Positions 1-9,300 of a stretch of DNA of 64,000 nt are shown here, in pieces. The position numbers were made by a program, and so were the translations under genes. The stretch comes from Streptomyces canus. GTDB lineage: Bacteria > Actinomycetota > Actinomycetes > Streptomycetales > Streptomycetaceae. The notes beneath the pieces were generated by a model. It saw nothing but the letters and a program-made list of their open reading frames with translations. It made no database searches and was not told the DNA's origin. Within the stretch, counting starts at the first letter, position 1; each line of letters opens with the position of its first letter. The stretch covers positions 100,247 to 164,246 of the forward strand of contig NZ_KQ948663.1 in NCBI RefSeq assembly GCF_001514145.1, read 5' to 3'.

Positions 1-305
1 CCCACCCCGAGCACGTCCGCGACCTGATCGAACAACTGCTGTTCACCAGCCCCGGCGAGCGCGTGATGCGCCCCGACTTCGGCTGCGGACTGCTCGACCT
101 GGTCTTCGCCCCGAACAGCCCCGAGCTGGTCAGCACCCTGGAACTGTCCGTGCAGGCCTCCCTCCAGCGCTGGCTCGGCGACCTGGTCGAGGTGGTCGCG
201 CTGGACATCGAGGGCGACGAGAACGTCGTACGGGTCCATCTGTCGTACGTCGTCCGCGCCACCGGAACTGTGCGCGACGACCTCTTCGAAGGGAGGGCGG
301 CATGA
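1..305 (+). CDS. GPW/gp25-type baseplate wedge protein (5' end missing)
   Basis: The reading frame is already open at the left edge, with its first complete codon at base 3, so the N-terminus lies outside the window. The visible 100 residues contain the gp25-like stretch RPDFGCGLLDLVFAPN and a C-terminal strand pattern ending in DDLFEGRAA. In phage T4 and in extracellular contractile injection systems, gp25-family proteins form the inner core of the baseplate and start sheath assembly. The stop overlaps the ATG of the following baseplate gene (ATGA at 302-305), which indicates translational coupling in one operon. Family assignment is based on motif and context. Confidence 0.85.
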   Translation, partial: HPEHVRDLIEQLLFTSPGERVMRPDFGCGLLDLVFAPNSPELVSTLELSVQASLQRWLGDLVEVVALDIEGDENVVRVHLSYVVRATGTVRDDLFEGRAA

Positions 306-3300
306 CCACCCGGCGTGCCAAGGTACGAGCCGCCCAGCTGGGCGGAGTCGACGCCGTCGAGGTCGGCGACGACGGCCTCCTGCTCACCGTCACCTTCCTC
401 GGCAAGGCCCCGCACGGCCTCGGCCCCGAGAACGTCCGCATCGACGGCGGCCGCCGCGTCACCGGCATCACCGCCGTCGACGTCAGCGTCGAACGCGAGG
501 AGGACCCCGAGCTCGACGACCGGCTCTACGTCACCCTCGACCGGGCCGGCGACACCTCCCGCTACCGGCTCTCGCTCGTCGAGACCGACCCGTACGGCCG
601 CCCCGGCACCGATCCCTTCCGCGGCTTCGACCAGCGCTACCACAGCGCGGCCTTCTCCTTCCGGCCGGAGTGCCCCACTCCCTTCGACTGCGAGGAATCC
701 CAGGAGCCGGCACGGGAGTTCCCGCAGGCGCCCGTCGTCGACTACACGGCCCGCGACTACGACACCCTCCGCAAGCTGCTCCTGGACCGCCTCGCGCTCA
801 CCACCCCCGACTGGATCGAGCGCAACCCCGCCGACCTGGGCACCACCCTCGTCGAACTGCTCGCGTACACCGGCGACCAGATCAGCTACCAGCAGGACGC
901 CGTCGCCACCGAGGCCTACCTCGACACCGCGCGCCGCCGGGTCTCCGTACGGCGGCACGTGCGCCTCATCGACTACGCGATGCACGACGGCTGCACCGCC
1001 CGGGCCCATGTCACCGTGGAGACGGCGGGCGACACCACCCTCGCCCCGGGCACCTTCCGCTTCGCCTCCGTCGACATCCGCGCCCTCGACCCGCACGACC
1101 GCCCAGAACCCGGCACGGTCATCGACGAGAACGACCTGGGCGACCTGGACGAGCGCGGTTCGGTGGAGGTCTTCGAACCGGTCGTCGCCACCGACCCGTT
1201 GGAGCTGCGCACCGCCCACAACGCCATCCGCCTGTGGACCTGGGGCGGCGAGGTCCACACCCTCCCCAAGGGCACCACCTCGGCGACCCTGCGCGACGAG
1301 TGGCGCGACCGGGAGACCTGCCAGGAACGCCGACTGGAGCTGAAGCCCGGCGACTTGCTGGTCCTGGAGGAGGTGAAGGGCCCGCGCACCGGCACCCCCG
1401 GCGACGCCGACCCCGCCCACCGCCAGACCGTACGGCTGACCTCCGTCCGCCCGGCCGTCGACCGGATCGAGGACCAGCCCGTCCTGGAGGTCACCTGGGC
1501 CGCCGAGGACGCCCTCCGCTTCCCCCTCTGCCTCACCACCCGGGGCGGCCGTGACTGCCTCCCCGTCGAGGACGTGACCCTCGCCCGCGGCAACGTCGTC
1601 CTCGTCGACCACGGCCGTACGCTCCACGGGCTCCCCGAGACGGTCACCGTCCCGCCCGACCCGGCCGTCGTCGCCCCGTGCGCCCCGCCCGTGTTCGGCT
1701 GCGGCGACCGGGACGAGGGCAACGCGCCCGCCCGGCTGATCAACTCCCTCACGGACAAGGCCGAGTCGGGCGAAGCCCTCGTACCGGACGACATCCGCGA
1801 GCTGTTCACCACCGTCGGCGAGGCGGCCACCGTACGCGCCGGACTCGGCCTGGAGCGGGCCGGGCAGCGGCACGAGCGCGTGGTGCCCGGCACGTCGTAC
1901 GCCCAGGCCGCCGCCCTGCGCACCCTGCTCGCCCAGTCCGTTTACCCCGGCATCGCGCCCCGCTTCCGACCCGTCCTCGGCCGCTCCCCGGTCGTGCAGG
2001 CGTTGCCGTACCCGGAGCCGGCCACGGTCGCCGCCGGGCAGGCCGAGCGGATCGCCGCGATCCCCGGGCGCATCCGGCAGCGGCTCGTCGACCTCTGGCG
2101 CAGCGCCCGCGACCGCGACGGCCTCGGCGAGGAGGAGATCGCCGAACTCACCCTCGTCTACGGCCTCCACGTCCTCGAACGCCTGGAACTGCACCGCCAC
2201 CCGGTGCGCGCCCTGCGCGAACTCCTGCACCGCAGCGACCGGTTGCTCGACGGCAAGCTGCGCCGCGTCGAGATCCTCGCGGCCCGCGCCCGCGCCGGAA
2301 CCGTTCTCGACCCGCACATCGCCTGGGAGATCGCGCACAGTTGGGGTCCGCAGTACGCGGCCGGGCTGCACCCCGACGAGCCGGTGCTGCGCGGCCCGGC
2401 CACCGCCGCGCTCGCTCAGGACCCGCGTCAGGCGCTGCCCGCCGTACGTGTCCAGGACGGTGACGAGAGCTGGGCGCCGCGCCGTGACCTGCTGAACAGC
2501 GGTCCGCGCGACCGGCACTTCGTCGGCGAACTGGAGGACGACGGCCGCCTCGCCCTGCGCTTCGGCGACGGCCGGCACGGGGCCCGGCCCACCCCGGGCA
2601 GCCGACTCGCCGCGCACTACCGGCTCGGCGGCGGTCGCGCGGGCAACGTCGGTGCGGAGGCCATCAACCACCTCGTCGTCCAAGGGGAGAACCCCCCGGC
2701 CGCCGTGATCCGCAATCCCCTTCCGGCAGTCGGCGGCACCGAACCCGAACCCGTCGAGCAGGCACGTCAGTTGGCCCCCCTCGACCTGCGCCGCACCCGC
2801 CTGCGCGCGGTCACCGCCGACGACTACGCGGCCCTCGCGAGCGCACTGCCCGGCGTACAGCGGGCCGCCGCCACACTCCGCTGGACCGGCAGCGTCCAGC
2901 AGGCGCACATCGCGATCGACGCGTACGGCGACGCACAGCCGCCGGCCGAGCTGCTGGCCCGCGTGGAGCAGTCCCTGGAGGCGTACCGGCGCATCGGCCA
3001 CGACCTCGTCGTCGGACCCGCCCGGCTCGTACCGCTGGACATCGCGCTGACCGTGTGCGCGGCCCCCGGCCACCAGCACGGGCAGATCCTGGCCGAGCTG
3101 TACCGCGTGCTCGGAAGCGGCCGGCCGGGCTTCTTCCACCCCGACGCGCTGACCTTCGGCGAACCCGTCCGGCTCAGCCGGCTGGTCGCCGTCGCCGCAG
3201 CCGTCCCCGGCGTCGAGAGCGTCCAAGTGACCCGTCTGCGACGCCTGTTCGAGCAGGACCGAGGAGAGAGGGAGGACGGCGTGCTGCGGCTCGGCCCCCT

Positions 3301-3376
3301 GGAGATCGCCACGTGCGACAACGACCCGGACCGGCCGGAGAACGGCCGGCTGGCGATATCCCTGGGAGGTGCGTGA
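302..3376 (+). CDS. J-like baseplate assembly protein of a contractile injection system (1024 aa)
   Basis: This is a large protein with the hallmarks of the phage P2 gpJ / T4 gp6 baseplate family. An N-terminal region contains YQQDAVATEAYLDTA (about residues 195-210), matching the FQDxxANExYLxTA-type signature. A late region has LRFGDGRHGARPTPGS (about 750-765), and the C-terminal third carries the J-type segment TADDYAALASALPGV. In injection systems these proteins form the wedge ring linking the spike hub to the sheath. The start overlaps the gp25 stop by four bases, and the stop (TGATG) overlaps the next start by one. It is about three times longer than P2 gpJ, as is usual for the Streptomyces-type versions. 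There is no signal peptide, as expected for cytoplasmic assembly. Confidence 0.85.
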   Translation: MTTRRAKVRAAQLGGVDAVEVGDDGLLLTVTFLGKAPHGLGPENVRIDGGRRVTGITAVDVSVEREEDPELDDRLYVTLDRAGDTSRYRLSLVETDPYGRPGTDPFRGFDQRYHSAAFSFRPECPTPFDCEESQEPAREFPQAPVVDYTARDYDTLRKLLLDRLALTTPDWIERNPADLGTTLVELLAYTGDQISYQQDAVATEAYLDTARRRVSVRRHVRLIDYAMHDGCTARAHVTVETAGDTTLAPGTFRFASVDIRALDPHDRPEPGTVIDENDLGDLDERGSVEVFEPVVATDPLELRTAHNAIRLWTWGGEVHTLPKGTTSATLRDEWRDRETCQERRLELKPGDLLVLEEVKGPRTGTPGDADPAHRQTVRLTSVRPAVDRIEDQPVLEVTWAAEDALRFPLCLTTRGGRDCLPVEDVTLARGNVVLVDHGRTLHGLPETVTVPPDPAVVAPCAPPVFGCGDRDEGNAPARLINSLTDKAESGEALVPDDIRELFTTVGEAATVRAGLGLERAGQRHERVVPGTSYAQAAALRTLLAQSVYPGIAPRFRPVLGRSPVVQALPYPEPATVAAGQAERIAAIPGRIRQRLVDLWRSARDRDGLGEEEIAELTLVYGLHVLERLELHRHPVRALRELLHRSDRLLDGKLRRVEILAARARAGTVLDPHIAWEIAHSWGPQYAAGLHPDEPVLRGPATAALAQDPRQALPAVRVQDGDESWAPRRDLLNSGPRDRHFVGELEDDGRLALRFGDGRHGARPTPGSRLAAHYRLGGGRAGNVGAEAINHLVVQGENPPAAVIRNPLPAVGGTEPEPVEQARQLAPLDLRRTRLRAVTADDYAALASALPGVQRAAATLRWTGSVQQAHIAIDAYGDAQPPAELLARVEQSLEAYRRIGHDLVVGPARLVPLDIALTVCAAPGHQHGQILAELYRVLGSGRPGFFHPDALTFGEPVRLSRLVAVAAAVPGVESVQVTRLRRLFEQDRGEREDGVLRLGPLEIATCDNDPDRPENGRLAISLGGA

Positions 3377-6300
3377 TGTGCGCCTCCGAAACATGCCTCT
3401 GCGGCGGCCATGACGAGCGTCTCGCGCCCGCCCCGATCCACAACCCGCCCGGCCGCACCGCCCTCGACTACCGCGTCGGCGAGTACGGCTCCTTCCTGGC
3501 CGCCCTCCTCGACCGGCTCGCCTCACCGGCGTACCCGGCCCTGAACGGCCTCACCGTCCGCACCCCGGACGACCCGGCGATCGGCCTGCTCGACGCCACC
3601 GCCGTCCTCGGTGACCTGCTCACCTTCCACTCCGAGCGGATCGCCGACGAGGCGTATATCCGGACGGCGAACGAGCACCGGTCGCTGGTGCTGCTGGGCC
3701 GGCTGGTGGGCCACCGCCCGCGTCCCGGAGTCGCCGCGGCCACGTATCTGGCGTACACCCTGGAGCGTGATCCGCGCGCCGAGACCCTGCCTGTGCGGAT
3801 CCCGCGCGGTGCCCGCAGCCACAGCGTGCCGGCCTCGGTCGACGAGCAGTCCCTGACGTTCGAGACGAGCGCGGATCTGACGGCTCGCTGGGACTGGAAC
3901 GAGTTGAAGGTCCGGCGCAGGAGGCCTTCCTTCGTCACCCCCGAGGACCTGGAGCGCCGCTCGGAGCTGTTCGTGGAGGGGACCGCGAACTCACTGCATA
4001 CCGGGGACCAGTTGCTCTTCGTCTTCGGTGAACAGGCCGGTGGGCAGCGTGTGTTGCTGCCGGTCGCCAAGACGCGGATCGATCGGGACGACGAGATCAC
4101 CGCGATCTCGCTGCCGAAGTCCGCGCCGGCGACGCTGAAGGAGCTCGTCGACGGGGTGCGGCGGTGGGTCGCCGAGCCCGCGGTGCCGGGGGAGCCTGGG
4201 GATGAGGCGCCCACGCCCGAGGTGCCGAATCCTCGGCCGGTCAGTCGGTTGATCGACGACATCGACGATCAGGTGCTGGCGCCGCTGCGGGACGACTTGG
4301 ACAGCATCAAGACGCCTGAGCGTCTCGCGGCTCGGCTCGCGGAGCCGGTCGCGCGCCTGGGCGAGGCGCAGGTGTTGGCCGAGCCGTATGAGGATGTCGC
4401 CGCGTGGTTCGAGCAACTGAAGGCGGTGCTGGCGGAACTGGCTGAGCGGGCCTTGGAGTTGGCGCCTGCACAGGAAGGTGGCTCGTCGTCTGCTGCGCCG
4501 TCGGGGCTGGTCGCGCAGTTCCCCGCGCCCCCAAAAGATCCACGCGCCGCTGCTCTTGAAGCGCTGACCCGCATACTTCCCGCACTGCGGCCCGCCACCC
4601 CGGCCCCGGAAAGCGGTGCGCCGAGCCTCACCGCCGACCCGGCCCAGCTCCTCGCCGCCCTCAACCCCTCCCTTCGGACCCTCTACCCGGCCTGGCGGAA
4701 AGCCGCCGCCCCCGGCACCCCCCAACTCCTCCGCGACCTGCTCGCCATGCGGGTCACCGCCGCGCCCTTCGGGGCCACCGCGCCCCTCAAGCCCGTCCAG
4801 GACGACCGCGGTCGGGTCATCCGTACCGCGGACTGGCCGCTCACCGGGGCCGTGCTGACCGGGGTGCGGGTCGCCTACGACACCGCGGCCAAGGTGCCGG
4901 TGCGGGCGGACTTCCAGTACATCGAGGGGAGCAGCTCGGACCAGCGGGCGGTGACCCTGCCCATCACCCAGCAGGTCAGCTTCGCGCTCGGCGCGGGGCA
5001 GGTCGACCTGTCGAGCCGGTCCGGCCAGGACCGCGACCTGAGCTGGCTCACCCGGCGGCCGACGGACTCCCAGGACCCCGGCGTCACCGTCCGGCTCCGC
5101 GACGGACTGCCCGACCGCACCCTGTTCGTGTCCCGTCCCGACGAGGACGGCCTGGTCCACGTGGGCATCCACAACGGCACCGCGCAGGAGATCGCGCTGC
5201 GTCCGGGCGCGAACGAGCAGTTCACCCACGGCGAGTACGAGGTGAGCCTGCACTACACGATCGGCAGCACCGAGCCGAACGTCGAGATCGTCATCGCCAG
5301 CAAGCCCGAGCCCGTCAACCGCAGCGTGCTCCAGCTGGACTCGGTGCACGACGGGATCAACGTCGGCAGCTGGGTGGCCGTCCAGCGGCCCGCCAAGGGC
5401 GACGGGATTCCCGGCGACGCCGCGCTGGCCTTCGTCACCACCCAGGTCAATGCGGTGCGTACGGCGGCGTACACCAACTACGGGATCACCGGCCGGGGCA
5501 CCGAACTCACCCTCGCCAACGACTGGTTGGACGAGTTCGACGTCCTCCTCTCCCACATCCGCGACACCACCGTGCACGCGGGGGGCGAGCCCCTGCGCCT
5601 GGCCGACGAGCCGCTCGGCGAGGACGTCCACGGCAACGAGATCGAACTCGCCGAGCTCCACGACGGGTTGGCTACGGGCCGTACCCTTATCGTCAGCGGT
5701 GAGCGCGCCGACCTGCCGGGAGCCCTTCCCGCCACCGAGGTCGTCACCCTCGCCGCCGCCGACCCCGCCGTGGACCCCCAGCTTCCCGGTGACCGTGTCC
5801 ACACCCGGCTCACCCTCACGACCGACCTCGCGCACCGCTACCGCCGTGAGACCGTCCGGATCCTGGGGAACGTCGTCCGGGCCACCCACGGCGAGAGCCG
5901 GGACGAGGCCATCGGCAGCGGCGACTCGGACCGCGTCGGCCAGACCTTCGTGCTCTGGCAGTCCCCGCTCACCTGGCTCGCCGACGACAACCCCCTCGGC
6001 GCCACACCGGTATTGGAGATCCGGGTCGACGGTGTCCTGTGGCACGAGGTCGACAGCCTCGCCGGACTCGGCCCCCGCGAGCGCGTCTACATCTCCGGCT
6101 CCACCGCCGACGGCCGCACCACGGTCACCTTCGGCGACGGTGTCCACGGCGCCCGGCTGCCCACCGGCCACGACAACGTCCACGCCCGCTACCGCTTCGG
6201 CACCGGCAGGGCCGCCAACGTTGCCGCAGACCGCGTCACCCAGCCGCTCACCCGCCCGCTCGGCGTCACCGCGGTCGCCAACCCGCGCCCGGCCACCGGC

Positions 6301-7119
6301 GGTGCGGACGCGGACGGGCCGGGCCTGACCCGCCGTACGATCCCGCTCGCCGTCTCCGCCCTGGACCGGCTCGTCTCCGGGGCCGACTACGAGGACTTCG
6401 CCCGCTCCCGCGCCGGCATCGGCCGGGCCGCCGCGCGTGAACTCTTCGACGGGCGGCGGCGCGTGCTGCACGTGACGGTCGCGGGCACGGACGACGTGCC
6501 CATCGCGGAGGAGACCCTACGGCCCCTGCGGAGCGCCCTCTCCGAGTACGGCGACCCGGGCCTGCCCGTCCGCGTCGACGTCCGTGAACTGGTCCTGCTG
6601 CTCGTCGCTGCCAAGGTGAAGGTAGCCCCCGACCACGCCTGGGAGACGGTCGAGCCCCGACTGCGACAGATCCTGATGAGCCGACTCGGCTACGAGGGAC
6701 GGGAGTTGGGTCGACCGGCCCGCCTCTCCGAACTCCTGGCCGCGGCCCACACCGTGCCCGGCGTCGACTACGTGGACGTGGACGTCTTCACCGGCGTCCC
6801 CGCCTCCGCCACCCCGGAGGAGCTGACCGATCTGCTCACCCACCCCGGTGAGCCTCGGTCCCAGGTCCCCGCGCACCCGGCGACCTACGACGAGAAGACC
6901 CACACGGTCCGGGCAGAGAACGGCGAGACCCTCACCGAGATCTGCGCCCGCCACGGCGTCCCGCTCGCCGAACTCCTGCGCCTCAACCCCGACATCACCG
7001 ACACCCGGCGCCTCGCCAAGGGCCGGTCGGTGTTCGTCTTCCGCGGCATCCGCCCGGCGCAGCTCGCGCTGCTGTCACCGAAGGCCGCCGACACCCTGAT
7101 CCTTACGGAGGTCAAGTGA
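3376..7119 (+). CDS. second J-like baseplate protein with C-terminal LysM-like domain (1247 aa)
   Basis: The start is the ATG overlapping the previous stop (TGATG), giving the unusual Cys-rich N-terminus MCASETCLCGG. The upstream in-frame extension would lie entirely inside the previous gene. J-family features are FHSERIADEAYIRTANEHR (about residues 78-96) and VTFGDGVHGARLP (about 916-928). The final 70 residues (about 1176-1224) read as a LysM-type module, with GETLTEICARHGV, then LLRLNPDI, then GRSVFVF. Contractile systems usually carry a separate LysM protein (gp53 / Afp7 type), so this fusion is notable. Residues about 175-395 (bases 3900-4560) use many more G- and T-ending codons than the flanking DNA and encode an Ala/Glu/Pro-rich stretch, suggesting a different history or relaxed selection. 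Confidence 0.8.
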   Translation: MCASETCLCGGHDERLAPAPIHNPPGRTALDYRVGEYGSFLAALLDRLASPAYPALNGLTVRTPDDPAIGLLDATAVLGDLLTFHSERIADEAYIRTANEHRSLVLLGRLVGHRPRPGVAAATYLAYTLERDPRAETLPVRIPRGARSHSVPASVDEQSLTFETSADLTARWDWNELKVRRRRPSFVTPEDLERRSELFVEGTANSLHTGDQLLFVFGEQAGGQRVLLPVAKTRIDRDDEITAISLPKSAPATLKELVDGVRRWVAEPAVPGEPGDEAPTPEVPNPRPVSRLIDDIDDQVLAPLRDDLDSIKTPERLAARLAEPVARLGEAQVLAEPYEDVAAWFEQLKAVLAELAERALELAPAQEGGSSSAAPSGLVAQFPAPPKDPRAAALEALTRILPALRPATPAPESGAPSLTADPAQLLAALNPSLRTLYPAWRKAAAPGTPQLLRDLLAMRVTAAPFGATAPLKPVQDDRGRVIRTADWPLTGAVLTGVRVAYDTAAKVPVRADFQYIEGSSSDQRAVTLPITQQVSFALGAGQVDLSSRSGQDRDLSWLTRRPTDSQDPGVTVRLRDGLPDRTLFVSRPDEDGLVHVGIHNGTAQEIALRPGANEQFTHGEYEVSLHYTIGSTEPNVEIVIASKPEPVNRSVLQLDSVHDGINVGSWVAVQRPAKGDGIPGDAALAFVTTQVNAVRTAAYTNYGITGRGTELTLANDWLDEFDVLLSHIRDTTVHAGGEPLRLADEPLGEDVHGNEIELAELHDGLATGRTLIVSGERADLPGALPATEVVTLAAADPAVDPQLPGDRVHTRLTLTTDLAHRYRRETVRILGNVVRATHGESRDEAIGSGDSDRVGQTFVLWQSPLTWLADDNPLGATPVLEIRVDGVLWHEVDSLAGLGPRERVYISGSTADGRTTVTFGDGVHGARLPTGHDNVHARYRFGTGRAANVAADRVTQPLTRPLGVTAVANPRPATGGADADGPGLTRRTIPLAVSALDRLVSGADYEDFARSRAGIGRAAARELFDGRRRVLHVTVAGTDDVPIAEETLRPLRSALSEYGDPGLPVRVDVRELVLLLVAAKVKVAPDHAWETVEPRLRQILMSRLGYEGRELGRPARLSELLAAAHTVPGVDYVDVDVFTGVPASATPEELTDLLTHPGEPRSQVPAHPATYDEKTHTVRAENGETLTEICARHGVPLAELLRLNPDITDTRRLAKGRSVFVFRGIRPAQLALLSPKAADTLILTEVK

Positions 7120-9251
7120 CAGCCCCGGACGTCCAGTTCGACACCGCGGCCCCGGCCACGACCCGGGAACCCGACGGCCTCGCCGCCCTCCTGCCCCGCT
7201 GGCACCTGCTCCGCGACGCCGAAGAGGGCGAACCGCTGCGCGCGCTCCTCGCGGTGATCGCCGAGCAACTCGACCGCGTCCGTGACGGCGTCCAGCAGGG
7301 CTACGAGGACCTGTTCGTGGAGACGGCGGCCCCCTGGGTGCTGCCGTACCTCGGAGACCTCGTCGGATACCGCACCCTCCCCGGCTACGAACGCGTCCTC
7401 ACCGGCGGCCTGCACGAGGGCGGACGCGAAGCGCTCGCCGAGGCCGTCGCCCCGCGCGCCGACGTGGCCGCCACTGTCGCGAGCCGCCGCCGCAAGGGCA
7501 CCCTGCACCTCCTGGAGGAGATCTCCGAGCAGGTCGCCGACTGGCCGGCCCGGGCCGTCGAACTGTCCCGCCTGGTCGCCCAGAACCAGTCGGTGAAGTT
7601 GCAGAGGGAGCGGGGCCGCCTCCTCGACCTCCGCGACGGCTCCGCGCTCGCCCTGGCGGGCGGCCCGTTCGACACGACGGCCCGCACGGTGGACGTACGC
7701 CGCGCGGAGTCCCGTAGGAGGCAAGGCGGTTGGACCCCCGCCGGAGTCGCCCTCTTCGTCTGGCGCCTCAAGTCGTACTCCCTGACGTCCTCCCCGGCCT
7801 ACTGCATCGACCGCGCCCGCAACCTCTACACCTTCTCGATCCTCGGCAACGACACCCCCCTGGTCACCAAGCCGGTCCCGGAGCCCTCACCCACCCACAT
7901 CGCCGCCGTCGACAACGTGCCGGCATTCATCACGCGGCGCCTGCTCCACGACCGGCTCCTGGACTACTACGGCCCCGGCAAGAGCCTCGTCATCCGGCGC
8001 GACGGCGAGGACCAGCCCGTACCGCCGTCCGACATCGTGGTCGCCGACCTCTCCGACTGGCGCTACCGACCCAAGCGCGGCCAGGTGGCCGTGGACCCGG
8101 AACTCGGGCGGATCGCGTTCGGGTCCCGGTCGGCGCCCCGGCAGGGCGTCTGGGTGGACCACCACTACGCGTACGGCGCCGACATGGGCGGTGGGGAGTA
8201 CGAGCGGGCCAGGGAGCCGCGCCCCGATGCGGAGACGTACCGGGTCGGCCCCGGCCGGCCGTACCGCCAGATCATGGACGCGTACCGGGCCTGGCAGCAG
8301 GACCGGCGCGCGGACCGCACCGGACCCGAAGGCATCATCGAGATCACCCACAGCGGCGCCTACCAGGAGCAACTGGACTTCGACCTCGACCCCGGCGACC
8401 GCCTCGAACTGCGTGCGGCCGAGGGCACCCGGCCGGTCATCCGCCTCCTCGACTGGTACAGCAACCGGCCCGACGCGCTCAACATCCGTGCCGTGGACAC
8501 CGACTGCGCTCCGCACGAGCGGCCGCGGGTCGTCCTCGACGGGCTGCTCGTCGCCGGCCGCGGCATCAACGTCACCGGCCCGATGGGCGCCGTGGTCGTC
8601 CGCCACAGCACCCTCGTGCCCGGCTGGTCCCTGGAGCCCGAGTGCGAGCCGCACTCGCCCGACGAGCCCAGCATCGTGCTGGAACGCACCACCGCCTGCC
8701 TCCAGATCGAGCACAGCGTCCTCGGCACGATCGAGGTCATCGGCGACGAGGTCAGCGAGGACCCCCTCCACATCCACCTCCGCGACAGCGTCCTCGACGC
8801 CACAGGACATGACCGCGAGGCCCTGTCCGCCCCGGACTGCCGCCACGCCCACGCCGTGCTCCACGTGCACCGCACGACGGTCATCGGCGCAGTCCACACC
8901 CACGCCGTCGAGATCGCCGAAAACTCCCTCTTCACCGGCACGTTGCACGTGGCCCGACGCGGCATCGGCTGCCTGCGCTACACCTACGTCCCCGCCGGAT
9001 CCCGTACGCCCCGCAGGCACCGAAGCCCCTCGCACCCCGCCCCGTTGTTCACCTCCGTGCGCTACGGGACGCCCTGGTACGCCCAGTTGGCGGACCGCTG
9101 CCCCGAGGAACTCCGGCGCGGCGCCGACGACGGGGCCGAACAGGGGGCCTTCCACGACCTGTACCGGCCGCAGCGCGAGGACGGTCTGAGGGCGCGGCTC
9201 GCGGAGTGCACACCCGCGGGCACGGACGCCGGGATCTTCTTCGTCACCTGA
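7116..9251 (+). CDS. phage tail protein, gpI-like, of the injection-system baseplate (711 aa)
   Basis: The GTG start overlaps the preceding stop (GTGA) and has a good ribosome-binding site (GGAGGTC) upstream. The N-terminal about 150 residues resemble P2 gpI-like tail proteins: LLPRWHLLRDAEEGEP, then a helix ending YEDLFVETAAPWVLPYLGDL. The middle and C-terminal parts (about 400-620) are rich in short regularly spaced strands typical of beta-helix regions. In these systems this gene follows the J-like proteins and contributes to the outer baseplate. Assignment as gpI-like rests on the N-terminus and gene order. The role of the long C-terminal region is unknown. Confidence 0.7.
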   Translation: MTAPDVQFDTAAPATTREPDGLAALLPRWHLLRDAEEGEPLRALLAVIAEQLDRVRDGVQQGYEDLFVETAAPWVLPYLGDLVGYRTLPGYERVLTGGLHEGGREALAEAVAPRADVAATVASRRRKGTLHLLEEISEQVADWPARAVELSRLVAQNQSVKLQRERGRLLDLRDGSALALAGGPFDTTARTVDVRRAESRRRQGGWTPAGVALFVWRLKSYSLTSSPAYCIDRARNLYTFSILGNDTPLVTKPVPEPSPTHIAAVDNVPAFITRRLLHDRLLDYYGPGKSLVIRRDGEDQPVPPSDIVVADLSDWRYRPKRGQVAVDPELGRIAFGSRSAPRQGVWVDHHYAYGADMGGGEYERAREPRPDAETYRVGPGRPYRQIMDAYRAWQQDRRADRTGPEGIIEITHSGAYQEQLDFDLDPGDRLELRAAEGTRPVIRLLDWYSNRPDALNIRAVDTDCAPHERPRVVLDGLLVAGRGINVTGPMGAVVVRHSTLVPGWSLEPECEPHSPDEPSIVLERTTACLQIEHSVLGTIEVIGDEVSEDPLHIHLRDSVLDATGHDREALSAPDCRHAHAVLHVHRTTVIGAVHTHAVEIAENSLFTGTLHVARRGIGCLRYTYVPAGSRTPRRHRSPSHPAPLFTSVRYGTPWYAQLADRCPEELRRGADDGAEQGAFHDLYRPQREDGLRARLAECTPAGTDAGIFFVT

Positions 9252-9300
9252 GCGCACCCACAGACCTCCGCACACTTCCTGAACCAGGGGGACCCCCTTC

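Noticed and set aside
3991..6471. An 826-codon open frame on the minus strand opposite the second J-like gene
   Set aside because: Same GC-driven artefact; no motif, and the plus-strand frame has clear baseplate signatures.
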